Below, in pieces: positions 7,538-14,623 of a stretch of DNA of 22,288 nt. This DNA is from a virus. A program made the translations under genes and the position numbers. Where the stretch lies: positions 1 through 22,288 of the IMG/VR virus record IMGVR_UViG_3300027861_000212. One strand, given 5' to 3'. The notes under the pieces are model-generated. The model ran no database searches, was not told where the DNA came from, and was given only the letters and a program-made list of their open reading frames with translations. Numbering within the stretch: the stretch's first letter is position 1; the number at the start of each line of letters is the position of its first letter.

Positions 7538-7828
7538 ATGATAATAACTTTAGAGAACGGTAAATACACGTGGTCGTTCGACGAACTGTCTGGTAAACAA
7601 GAAGCGTTGCGTCACGGTGAGCCATGGCGTGACCTTTGTGGTGATAACCTCACGTTAGCGATGGGTAACCGTTTGGTTGAACTCGATGACGCACTACGTG
7701 AAGCGCATCGTGTCATTCTTCACGAGATGGATAACGGTCGAACGCCGTACATGCTCAAAGCGGAAAACGGCGGTAAAGGTTTGGGATATTTCGAGGACGT
7801 ATTGGGAGGTGTTAAGCGTCAGGGTTAG
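7538..7828 (+). CDS. Unknown early protein, 96 aa
   Basis: Last gene of the rightward operon. A longer reading from TTG at 7520 exists, but the ATG at 7538 has an AAGGTG ribosome site at correct spacing and is preferred. The protein is mixed alpha/beta and acidic (WSFDELSGKQEALRHG, GNRLVELDDALREAHRVILHE). I recognise no motif. It runs 17 bases into the 3' end of the convergent gene at 7812, with no clear terminator between the two. Real by its ribosome site and position; function not assigned. Confidence 0.65.
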   Translation: MIITLENGKYTWSFDELSGKQEALRHGEPWRDLCGDNLTLAMGNRLVELDDALREAHRVILHEMDNGRTPYMLKAENGGKGLGYFEDVLGGVKRQG

Positions 7829-8081
7829 TGTCACGCCTTAACTCTTCGATAATCTCACGGCGCAGTTCTTCACGGTTCTGCGCTTCTTGCCGTGAGCGCC
7901 ATCTGACCGTTGAGATCTGGAACATGAAACCCACAAGTAACGATAACACCGATATACTTAATCCGATGACAACAGCATTTTCATTAACCCATTGTGACGC
8001 ACCACTAACTGTCGTCATTACGCCTGTTGTTCCTGATACGGTTAGCGCCGCATTCCCCGCATTTGGTGATCCGTCGTTCAT
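7812..8081 (-). CDS. Holin-like single-pass membrane protein, 89 aa
   Basis: One strong membrane segment (AVVIGLSISVLSLLVGFMF, about residues 37-55) is followed by a highly charged C-terminal helix (RWRSRQEAQNREELRREIIEELRRD). This matches a class of small phage membrane proteins found next to endolysins and usually called holins or holin partners. The start at 8081 (internal to a longer reading from 8114) is chosen because AAGGGA lies 9 bases upstream and because it overlaps the previous stop by ATGA. Last gene of the leftward late operon. It could also be an antiholin or an i-spanin-like protein, since its single anchor plus coiled C-terminus fits both. Confidence 0.65.
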   Translation of the reverse strand: MNDGSPNAGNAALTVSGTTGVMTTVSGASQWVNENAVVIGLSISVLSLLVGFMFQISTVRWRSRQEAQNREELRREIIEELRRDTNPDA

Positions 8082-8521
8082 GATCTCGAATCCCTTTGTA
8101 AATGTTCCATCCAAGGTGTCCGACTTGCAATGTAATCAATATAACTATTGCGTACCGTTGGATAAACGCCAAACAACTGACAAGTAACCAGTCCATAGAT
8201 TACAGCCTCGTAATAGTTATATATCAAGACATGCTCACCTTGAGAAACGTCAAATTCTAACATCCCATACGCTGAAAGAGTCAAAAGCAGTACACAAGCT
8301 TGGTACACCGATAAAGGTGTCCATCTAATGACTAAAAGTGAACCCGCGATCATAGTCAACGTCGAACGTATTACATACAATTCAACATCATTGTGATCAT
8401 AAACCAACGTGTTAACCCACGTCGCCAACAGTAAGAATGATAAAACACCCCATTCATAACGATGCGGTCGGTAAACGGTCAACATTGCGAACAGGGTGAA
8501 TAAACCGAGCTGATAAAGCAT
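8078..8521 (-). CDS. Multi-pass membrane protein of the lysis cassette, 147 aa
   Basis: Four to five hydrophobic segments are visible (about residues 2-17, 24-41, 52-66, 70-87 and 97-117), with short polar links and a basic C-terminus. The gene directly abuts the upstream 29-aa gene (TAA then ATG) and overlaps the downstream holin-like gene by ATGA, so it is translated within the lysis operon. The ribosome site is weak (AAAAAG), which fits coupling to the upstream mini-gene. A holin role is possible from size and context, but four or more spans and the lack of a recognisable family leave it open. Confidence 0.65.
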   Translation of the reverse strand: MLYQLGLFTLFAMLTVYRPHRYEWGVLSFLLLATWVNTLVYDHNDVELYVIRSTLTMIAGSLLVIRWTPLSVYQACVLLLTLSAYGMLEFDVSQGEHVLIYNYYEAVIYGLVTCQLFGVYPTVRNSYIDYIASRTPWMEHLQRDSRS

Positions 8522-8611
8522 TTACTTTTTGTCAGTCTTTTCGGCTGGTTTTTTAGATTGGGCTTTTCGGTCTGTTTGACCTTTGAGATCTGGCTTGGTT
8601 GCGTCTGGCAT
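8522..8611 (-). CDS. 29-aa highly charged mini-protein
   Basis: An ATG at 8611 is preceded by GGAG at good spacing, lying in the last codons of the transglycosylase gene. The frame encodes 29 residues rich in Lys, Asp and Pro (MPDATKPDLKGQTDRK, then KKPAEKTDKK) and stops at TAA immediately before the ATG of the 147-aa membrane protein. The perfect fit between two genes and the strong ribosome site argue that it is translated. It may act mainly as a translational coupler for the membrane protein, or it may be a functional micro-protein. No homology recognised. Confidence 0.55.
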   Translation of the reverse strand: MPDATKPDLKGQTDRKAQSKKPAEKTDKK

Positions 8612-8615
8612 GATA

Positions 8616-9227
8616 CTACTCCATTGAATGATTAAATCGTCGTTTATAATGTTTCTCGATGTGTGGAACATAACCCAACGTTTCCGCCGCGTGACGTCCC
8701 GTTATCATCGGAAGACAGCTCATTATAGCAGCGTAACCGCTTGGATTTCCACACTCTACTTGTGATTTGTGGATATTACCCGCACCCGCGTTATAACTTG
8801 CCAACGCTAATCGTAACCGATCCGAGTCGGGGCGCGGGCTTGACCAGAATCGCGACAACTGTGACATGTAAAACGCTTGCGCTTGAATAGCGTGACGCGC
8901 GTCACGTGGTGATGCGTCAAGTGGTACAACGCTTGCCCGTTTCATATCCTCCCACGTCAACGGCATGAACTGAGCAAGACCCAACGCACCGACAGGTGAC
9001 CGAGCGTTCGGATCACCTGCTGACTCTTGTTGTATCTGCGCCCAACCAACACCCCAATCGTATTGCGGAAGATAGCGCCCCCAGGCGCTACGTATTTGTT
9101 TATCGTATTGCGCAACATCAGTTCTACGTGCCGAGCATGCCGCTTGCGAGTATACACACGCCAAGCACCCAAGCAGCACGATACACAGATAACGACAACG
9201 GGTCGGATTTAATGATCGGGTAAACAT
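8616..9227 (-). CDS. Lytic transglycosylase (SLT/lysozyme-like fold), probable endolysin, 203 aa
   Basis: The SLT motifs are in order: catalytic E68 in IQQESAGDP, then SPVGALGLAQFMP, LALASYNAGAGN, and ETLGYVPHIEKHYKRR at the end. The enzyme would cleave the glycan strands of peptidoglycan. The start at 9227 gives an N-terminal export signal (basic MFTRSLNPTRCR, core YLCIVLLGCLACVY, then S-Q-A-A), so the protein can reach the periplasm without depending fully on a holin; signal-anchor-release is an alternative. A longer reading begins at TTG 9290 but has no ribosome site; GGGAG lies 11 bases before 9227. Its first 104 bases overlap the end of the membrane gene at 9124-9327 in another frame. 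Could also be a virion-associated lysin. Confidence 0.85.
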   Translation of the reverse strand: MFTRSLNPTRCRYLCIVLLGCLACVYSQAACSARRTDVAQYDKQIRSAWGRYLPQYDWGVGWAQIQQESAGDPNARSPVGALGLAQFMPLTWEDMKRASVVPLDASPRDARHAIQAQAFYMSQLSRFWSSPRPDSDRLRLALASYNAGAGNIHKSQVECGNPSGYAAIMSCLPMITGRHAAETLGYVPHIEKHYKRRFNHSME

Positions 9228-9327
9228 CGGTTTTAAATCTCCCACCGTTGATGATGTCGAGGATCCGCAACAGTCCGAAGACTGTCGCAACGCTGATTAT
9301 GAGATAAATCAAGTTAATTAATATCAT
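9124..9327 (-). CDS. Small two-span membrane protein, 67 aa, possible holin
   Basis: Hydrophobic segments occupy about residues 2-25 (LINLIYLIISVATVFGLLRI) and 49-66 (AAWVLGVCILASGML), joined by a polar loop. This is the classic two-span holin topology. The ATG follows the tail-spike stop with no gap (TAA then ATG), and AGGTG lies 7 bases upstream. Its last 104 bases overlap the signal-peptide coding region of the transglycosylase in a different frame. Position directly before a lytic enzyme supports a lysis role; no sequence family was recognised, so holin is an inference. Confidence 0.6.
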   Translation of the reverse strand: MILINLIYLIISVATVFGLLRILDIINGGRFKTDVYPIIKSDPLSLSVYRAAWVLGVCILASGMLGT

Positions 9328-11286
9328 TTACATCACCTGCCATGATGAGCCGTCCCACCTGTATGGTGCACCGTTACCTGTGAGACTAACACGATCCCCC
9401 GGCAACACACCCCGAACGTTCGGGTCGCCGAACACAGGCAGTGTCGCGACTGGTAAAAGCTCCCGTACGCCATATGCATCACCGTGGAACTGGCCCAGCA
9501 CAGCAGATTCGCCACCACCCTTACCTAGCAGCTTATGGACCGTTATGGACCGGATGTCAACCGACGACGTCGTGTCCGTATACGGGCCTACTTTAGTTGT
9601 TAGCACACCAGTCACTGCGGGGACGACTAGCATCTCAGTGGTCCAGTAGTTTTCACCAAGGTTCGACTGACGGAATATTCGACAGTTTAAGTCCGCCGCC
9701 CCGTTGTTGACGGTAATGAACACTGCGTCAGACCCCGATGCTCGGCGACCCGTGACCGCGATCAGGTAAAACTCGCCCGTGGTGACGGTTACGGGGTTGA
9801 CGGGCGCAAAATTGACCGTTCCCAGCAGCTGATTAGGGTTGATCCGCACGAAGCGGACCCCGTCCTCCTCTAGCGCGTCCAGCTGGTCCCCGCCGATTGC
9901 ACCCGTTCTTGAGTTCATGAACCACGCGTTGCCATTAGCTGCCGCACTGACCGCGTCAAAGCCCACGTTTATCATGAACGGGTCATCTAAAAGATTCGGT
10001 CCTAGTGCGACCGTGTTCTCCAGCCTGAGTTCACCGAAGAACGGTTCGGACTCCGTGGACCACGTGTCGACGCTGCACGAGGTCAGCGTCACTTGCGCGC
10101 CGTCATACTGGCACTCCCCGATCCCACACGCCTGCACTGTTATGTTTCTGTTGGCCGTGCCTCCCGACCCATTCTCCAGCAGCGAGAGCTTGCTCATCTT
10201 CATGTTTTTAAGTGTTATGTTCTCGTTTAAGTCCGTGCTAGTGTTAGGTTCGAAGTTGACATGGAGTGCGCCCGCCTCGCCGTAACACCCGTCGAGGGTC
10301 GCCCCGTTCACGTTGCCAACAAAGGCGACATCGGATTGTGTGTTGTCGTCAAATCCACACTGTACTAATGACGAGTTAGACGACTCGCTGAGGTACATCC
10401 CCCACGCGTCAGTCGGGGAATCGACGTCCCGAAAGCCCGTAATTACTACACGTTCCATTCGGGCGTTCGACGAGTTTGTCATTGTCGCCCGCGAGTTGTC
10501 CAAGTCGTCAACAATGGACGCCACGCGGATATCGTGGGTGTAACTGTCACTGTTTATCTGACACATTACTGGCGAGAATGACCCCGTGTAGAACACCTCG
10601 ACCACTGTACCCCCAGTGAGACTGCTGCCGTCCCCGAACACCTCAGAGTCAGCCTTTACCTTGAACGTTTGCATACGGTAGCTGAAACCATCAACCTTTG
10701 GCATGCGGATACGACTTGGGCGAAGTGTGTCCACGATTGACAACCACTGGTTTGTCCAATCGGTGACTAGTGTACCGCCAACAGCAGTATCCGCGAACAT
10801 CCCGAGTGCGTTAATGTTAATGTCGTTAATATCATCTAATACAAATTCGTTACCTATGTTGTCGTATGCTTTAGCCGTCGAAAAATCAACAGTTCCCGCG
10901 CTCGGTAGTACCACCAAACCTGTCGATAGCCATTTGGCCGACCCACCATCACCGGCGACAGAATAACCGTTAACGTCTATGCTTTTCGCACCCGACAGAT
11001 CTTTACTCAATAACCCCACAGTTGTATCAACACTAGACGATGTAATGTTAAGTAAAGCTTCAAGTCTTTGTGACACTAATGTCGTGTCAGGTAAACCGCT
11101 GGGTTGTATGCCAGCTCTATTCAATAACGCGTCAGTGAACCCCAGCAAGTCATTGATTGTCGCTACTTCCAACGGTGTACCGTCATTAGCGCCTGGTACG
11201 GATTCGTTTTTAAACGAACCGTTCGGATAATTACCGTCAGCGGGATTCGCTCGTGGTCCGTAACGTTCAAAAACTTTAATAGCCAT
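9328..11286 (-). CDS. Tail spike / receptor-binding protein with beta-helix, 652 aa
   Basis: Start placed at 11286 (MAIKVFERYG) because GGAG lies 10 bases upstream and the preceding gene stops 5 bases before; a longer reading from 11355 runs into that gene. Residues about 1-95 look like a particle-binding head (GSFKNESVPGANDGTPLEV). The central part, about 180-420, has short beta repeats with Asn/Asp/Gly turns and stacked Cys typical of a right-handed parallel beta-helix, as in spikes that bind or depolymerise host polysaccharide. The C-terminal about 220 residues look like a beta-sandwich carbohydrate-binding domain and an end segment with GDRVSLTGNGAPYRWDG. No catalytic triad can be assigned. 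The part encoded left of about 10.6 kb is richer in G+C than the rest of the window, suggesting acquired host-range domains. Confidence 0.8.
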   Translation of the reverse strand: MAIKVFERYGPRANPADGNYPNGSFKNESVPGANDGTPLEVATINDLLGFTDALLNRAGIQPSGLPDTTLVSQRLEALLNITSSSVDTTVGLLSKDLSGAKSIDVNGYSVAGDGGSAKWLSTGLVVLPSAGTVDFSTAKAYDNIGNEFVLDDINDININALGMFADTAVGGTLVTDWTNQWLSIVDTLRPSRIRMPKVDGFSYRMQTFKVKADSEVFGDGSSLTGGTVVEVFYTGSFSPVMCQINSDSYTHDIRVASIVDDLDNSRATMTNSSNARMERVVITGFRDVDSPTDAWGMYLSESSNSSLVQCGFDDNTQSDVAFVGNVNGATLDGCYGEAGALHVNFEPNTSTDLNENITLKNMKMSKLSLLENGSGGTANRNITVQACGIGECQYDGAQVTLTSCSVDTWSTESEPFFGELRLENTVALGPNLLDDPFMINVGFDAVSAAANGNAWFMNSRTGAIGGDQLDALEEDGVRFVRINPNQLLGTVNFAPVNPVTVTTGEFYLIAVTGRRASGSDAVFITVNNGAADLNCRIFRQSNLGENYWTTEMLVVPAVTGVLTTKVGPYTDTTSSVDIRSITVHKLLGKGGGESAVLGQFHGDAYGVRELLPVATLPVFGDPNVRGVLPGDRVSLTGNGAPYRWDGSSWQVM

Positions 11287-11291
11287 TGTGA

Positions 11292-11936
11292 TTATACTCC
11301 AAAAAATTGCCCATATTGAGCGCGTGAGTCGCCCCACCCATAAATACCACCCCATTGAGTGATCGCAGGTTCTTCGGTGTAACCAAGAAACCTAACACTC
11401 TGTGGTCGTGGAACGATGTCAAAAGTATCTAAAACGAAACGAGTTATCGAATCGAGTTCTGAACCAAACGACACACTCATCGTCATATCTTCGTTGTCGA
11501 CGACGCGTATCGGTGCGGCGTTCGTAATGTACAGTAACGCGTCAACAACGCCGTCGAGTGTAGCGTCAGAATTATTCTTCGCGATCTTAGCTTTGATTAA
11601 CGTTCTGAAAATCGCATCGCTGACAGTATCATTAACTGTCATTCCCGATGATTCCCATTGTATATCAGCACCGCCCCATTGCGCTACGGGTTGGCCCCAC
11701 AACAGAGAATCCCACTGTAATGACGATTCGTAACTTCGGTCGATAACAACAATGCGACCGATGACGTCAAGTTGTTCACCTTCAGCCAAGTCAATATCGT
11801 ATGTTTTACGTATCTGTTCGAACGCTGTACATATTTCTAAACCTAGCGTCGGAACGATTCCGTACCATGCTTTCGCTTTCGGTTTGTTCCGATACTGTGC
11901 GTAAATTCGGTCAGGTGCGTAATTGACTGTCGCCAT
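11292..11936 (-). CDS. Baseplate protein, DUF2612-like, 214 aa
   Basis: The stretch LAEGEQLDVIGRIVVIDR near residue 55 is the signature of the DUF2612 baseplate family (TAEGxQLDxxGxIVG), which sits beside the J-like protein in many myoviruses and probably contacts the tail fibres. A later repeat of WGG/WG elements (SLLWGQPVAQWGGA; ITQWGGIYGWGD) is visible. Start set at 11936 (MATVNYAPDR), which overlaps the upstream stop by one base (TAATG), rather than at the longer reading from 11972. It lies between the J-like gene and the tail spike, as expected for a distal baseplate component. Confidence 0.8.
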   Translation of the reverse strand: MATVNYAPDRIYAQYRNKPKAKAWYGIVPTLGLEICTAFEQIRKTYDIDLAEGEQLDVIGRIVVIDRSYESSLQWDSLLWGQPVAQWGGADIQWESSGMTVNDTVSDAIFRTLIKAKIAKNNSDATLDGVVDALLYITNAAPIRVVDNEDMTMSVSFGSELDSITRFVLDTFDIVPRPQSVRFLGYTEEPAITQWGGIYGWGDSRAQYGQFFGV

Positions 11937-13147
11937 TAGTTGATCACCACCGTGATGTTCGCGTCGGTCCACTCTGACAATTCATTGAACGCGATGGGTA
12001 CTTGACCCGACGTCAATGTGTTTACGACTAAGCCTGTCACGTAACTGTTACCGTATGACCCAATGACTGAGTTAATAGGTGTGTATAGTCGAGAGATCGA
12101 AACCTCTTCGCCAATGTCGAAACCTAACGTGTTAAACCCACATTCGGGGTCGGTCAGCGTCCCACCAGCGTAACTGATAATCGCGTCTTTTATCATTTGG
12201 TCGGCGTCGTTCGGTAATGTGCCGTCGTTGGTGACAGTTACCGCGATAATCATCGGTACAGCTATCGGCCGACTGAACGTGATGTCTTTTTTATTCGACT
12301 CGTATTTATCGTATACATCTGGAACAACGACGGAAGTTCCCGCGGCATATAGAGCGCAACCAGGGTTCTTTTTACGGAATATCGACAACGCGACATCAGC
12401 GTCCGTACCACCATCAACGACGGGCGCCTCACTATGTGCCGGCAACCCGTTAGCGTCGACAGCACCTGTGAAATTCTCGTACACAACAGCGCGTCGAACG
12501 TTGGGTGTTGTGACGTTGTCGAGTAGTTCGCCCAATAGCGAATCGATTTGATTGTTACCCGGTTTACCGACCGACAATGTGCGTCGCTGGCGTAACTGTG
12601 CGTCGTTCTCGCGCGCTTCACCAGCTTGGGCAACGGTTAGGTTAGTAACTGATTGCCAACCACCCACAGTCGAAACGATACGTGTGATTGTACCGATACT
12701 AGCCTGTGTTGCACCTGTGACCAACGCCGTAGCGTTAACAGTCACTGTCCCACCAACACCAATCGTCACCGCTGCGTCAGTTGACCATTGTGAACCGTCA
12801 GCGACAGATTCGACAATTTTACCAGCGATGACAACCGTACCAGGTACGCCGGTCAATGTTAACTCCACATTGCTGGCTGTACCTTCGCTTCGAATCGTAC
12901 CCGTAATAAACGACACGATGTTGAGATCAACACCTTTCGCTTTGTTCGGGTCTTTCGAGTTATACGCTTGTTGACCGATTTCGTCGAGGTTTGCGAAGAT
13001 CTCAGCATCCGACGCGATTTTTAAACCGTCGGGCGTTGATGGGTCGAGGTTCCAATTCGGATCGATAGCCACGTACAACGCTTGTTCGTCAGCGAACCAT
13101 TCGTTCTGATTCTTTATCGTATAACCGTTTTCGTTTAATGTGCCCAT
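11936..13147 (-). CDS. Baseplate J-like wedge protein, 403 aa
   Basis: The protein has the baseplate_J pattern: a helical N-terminus with an early WNLDPSTPDG region, the beta segment with GTIRSEGTASNVELTLTG, the Ala/Thr-rich GGTVTVNATALVTGA stretch, and the conserved ARENDAQLRQRR helix around residue 180, followed by VRRAVVYENFTG. In P2 and related phages J-like proteins build the baseplate wedge periphery. Placed directly after the gp25/W-like gene, the standard order. Length is typical of the family. The start at 13147 follows the previous stop without a gap. Confidence 0.9.
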   Translation of the reverse strand: MGTLNENGYTIKNQNEWFADEQALYVAIDPNWNLDPSTPDGLKIASDAEIFANLDEIGQQAYNSKDPNKAKGVDLNIVSFITGTIRSEGTASNVELTLTGVPGTVVIAGKIVESVADGSQWSTDAAVTIGVGGTVTVNATALVTGATQASIGTITRIVSTVGGWQSVTNLTVAQAGEARENDAQLRQRRTLSVGKPGNNQIDSLLGELLDNVTTPNVRRAVVYENFTGAVDANGLPAHSEAPVVDGGTDADVALSIFRKKNPGCALYAAGTSVVVPDVYDKYESNKKDITFSRPIAVPMIIAVTVTNDGTLPNDADQMIKDAIISYAGGTLTDPECGFNTLGFDIGEEVSISRLYTPINSVIGSYGNSYVTGLVVNTLTSGQVPIAFNELSEWTDANITVVIN

Positions 13148-13501
13148 TTAAATGACATCCTGAACAGAAATTTGAGTCGCACCGAATGGTGTGAGTATAC
13201 CAGCATTGACGGTGTATGTCCTCGTCGGTAAATCGAAGTTAGTCTCGAACGATGTTAACTGTAATACACCATCGGTTCGAATGATGCGGTTTTTTATAGC
13301 CGCTTCCTTAGCTGACAGACTTGACGCTTTGTTCATCACCTGTTCGAACCACGGCGTACCATCCGTAATGTCACGAAAATATTCACCGAGGAATAATTTT
13401 AAACGAGTCGTGACGGTTTGTGCCACTTCGTTGATCTCGTCGGTGAACTGTTGACCCGACGTTGTGATGTCGCCGTCGGCCTGTAATTGTCTCACGGTCA
13501 T
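13148..13501 (-). CDS. Baseplate wedge protein, gp25/W-like, 117 aa
   Basis: Features of the GPW/gp25 family: GDITTSG near the start, a helix ending in RLKLFLGEYFRD, then DGTPWFEQVM and a helix leading to RIIRTDGV, with a C-terminal strand TRTYTVN. In T4 gp25 and P2 W the conserved LGE-x-F-x-D segment helps initiate sheath assembly on the baseplate. The ATG overlaps the stop of the upstream spike gene (ATGA). Family call by pattern and by position before the J-like gene. Confidence 0.85.
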   Translation of the reverse strand: MTVRQLQADGDITTSGQQFTDEINEVAQTVTTRLKLFLGEYFRDITDGTPWFEQVMNKASSLSAKEAAIKNRIIRTDGVLQLTSFETNFDLPTRTYTVNAGILTPFGATQISVQDVI

Positions 13502-14112
13502 GATGGGTCACCTGAACTGTTGATAACTGGATCGCCGCCCGCTTGATACGTACCGGCAGCGTGTTTATGGTCATCACCAACGTTAACGCCGTTGTGTGTG
13601 AATGTGGGCGCCTTAACGTCAAAACCTTGACACTTAATGTCAACCGTTCCGTCGTTCTTCAACCATACGTAATTGGTCGCATTTTTATCGCGAAGTCGAA
13701 TACCGTTGTTCTCGAACGCGGTCAATTGATTTGGTTCGGAACGTAGACCAGGGAAGAACACCGCGTCACCGTAATCGTGGAAACGTAATATCGGGTTTTC
13801 AGCGACACCACCCGTCGTGTTCCACGCGTCGATACAACGCTGTGAAAACATGATGAACCCTTCATCGTTCGGATCGATTTGATGTTCTACGCAGAATTTA
13901 CCGCCCGCAAAATACACGGGTACTTCTATCAACGGCGGTGGTACGAACGTTTTACCGTTGACGTCTATACGTACAATCCCTATTTGTATTTGTGCGCGTT
14001 GGGTAGTTGGGTCAAACGCCAAAACGTGACCGGGTATAGACGTGGCGACGTCCTTCATCATTTCTGAAAAAGTACGTTTAAATAGTTCGGTTAGCGTTGC
14101 GGTCTGAGTCAT
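13498..14112 (-). CDS. Membrane-puncturing spike, Gp138-like, 204 aa
   Basis: The N-terminal half resembles the Gp138 OB-fold domain (IPGHVLAFDPTTQRAQIQIGIVRI, then IEVPVYFAGG and the DEGFIMFSQRCIDAW strand). The second half is a narrow beta-helix-like region ending in DDHKHAAGTYQAGG, where H-x-H near the tip suggests the metal-binding apex seen in phage spikes. The trimer would cap the hub and pierce the outer membrane. No ribosome site is seen before the ATG at 14112; instead a candidate late promoter -10 element ends seven bases upstream, so the mRNA may be leaderless. It is separated from its usual neighbour, the hub gene, by the RNA region. Confidence 0.85.
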   Translation of the reverse strand: MTQTATLTELFKRTFSEMMKDVATSIPGHVLAFDPTTQRAQIQIGIVRIDVNGKTFVPPPLIEVPVYFAGGKFCVEHQIDPNDEGFIMFSQRCIDAWNTTGGVAENPILRFHDYGDAVFFPGLRSEPNQLTAFENNGIRLRDKNATNYVWLKNDGTVDIKCQGFDVKAPTFTHNGVNVGDDHKHAAGTYQAGGDPVINSSGDPS

Positions 14113-14118
14113 TCGTCA

Positions 14119-14129
14119 AGTATATCACC
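14119..14129 (-). promoter_or_regulatory. Candidate late promoter -10 element before the spike gene
   Basis: On the minus strand this reads GGTGATATACT, an extended -10 (TGnTATACT) identical in 11 bases to the element before the sheath gene at 22040-22050. The last T is 7 bases from the ATG at 14112, which would place the transcript start at or next to the start codon. Confidence 0.5.
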
Positions 14130-14159
14130 ACAATGGACAAAATAAAAAGTGATAAACTG

Positions 14160-14219
14160 TTGACAGTATTGTCAGTGATGTGCGATATTTGCGTTGTGAA
14201 GTGTTTGACATGATACAAT
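14160..14219 (+). promoter_or_regulatory. Tandem promoter candidates for the RNA region
   Basis: Promoter 1: TTGACA (14160-14165), 18-base spacer, GATATT (14184-14189). A small inverted repeat TGACA-GTAT-TGTCA (14161-14174) overlaps its -35 and could be an operator. Promoter 2: extended -10 TGATACAAT (14211-14219) with a poor -35. Either would start a rightward RNA near 14196-14226 that contains no credible coding frame. Confidence 0.5.
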
Positions 14220-14435
14220 CCGAGCAGAAGCGAGCCGTAAATCAGCGGATGGGTAAAAGGTCTGACTAAACAGTTCACTTAATGTGACGAAAAGTAATAA
14301 CCCGTTTCAATTTGGCGGTCGAAGTAATCACATTATTTGATAAACCCACTCGTTAACGGGAGGTGATTATCTCGCAGGGGAAGCGTTAGAACCCGAGCAG
14401 ACGTAACACCGCGAGGCGTAACCGATGCACAATTT

Positions 14436-14459
14436 TAAACATATTGGTTGAGTGTTATT
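14436..14459. repeat. Left arm of a perfect 24-bp inverted repeat
   Basis: Begins TAAACATATTGG and ends GAGTGTTATT. It is the exact reverse complement of 14624-14647. The bases just outside do not match, so the repeat has sharp ends. Confidence 0.95.
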
Positions 14460-14524
14460 TGCATACTAAAAAGTGATTAGTCGGTAAAGTCGACGGACGT
14501 GACGACGAGGCGTGATTTAGTGGA

Positions 14525-14572
14525 GGGTGGGGCGACTTAGATAGCCCTTGGGTTCGAATCCCGCTAACACCC
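14525..14572 (+). ncRNA. tRNA-like three-way element with a T-arm but no standard tRNA body
   Basis: GGGTTCGAATCCC (14550-14562) is a textbook T-loop (TTCGAAT closed by three G-C pairs). It is preceded by a second hairpin, GGGGC/GCCCT with a 10-base loop, and both are enclosed by GGGTG (14525-14529) pairing with CACCC (14568-14572). No seven-base acceptor partner for TAACACC lies at tRNA distance, and no D arm or 7-base anticodon loop was found. It may be a degenerate tRNA, a tRNA mimic inside the larger RNA, or part of an unrecognised fold. Confidence 0.4.
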
Positions 14573-14623
14573 GGTGAAAACTCTAAAAGTAGTCAGGTGT
14601 CATGGAGGAAAAAACTTCGGCAC

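Noticed and set aside
9839-10285. 148-aa plus-strand frame inside the tail spike gene
   Set aside because: Shadow of the long spike frame in a G+C-rich stretch; no ribosome site and no recognisable protein features.
14078-14278. 66-aa hydrophobic minus-strand frame upstream of the spike
   Set aside because: It overlaps the spike start, has no clear ribosome site and covers both the late promoter element and the RNA promoter.
14281-14300. Hammerhead ribozyme core (GACGAAA)
   Set aside because: Only part of the core is present; the required CUGANGA and cleavage-site strand with flanking stems are missing.
14200-14600. tmRNA
   Set aside because: The T-arm suggested it, but the conserved tmRNA 5' end, a matching acceptor strand and an Ala-rich tag frame were not found.
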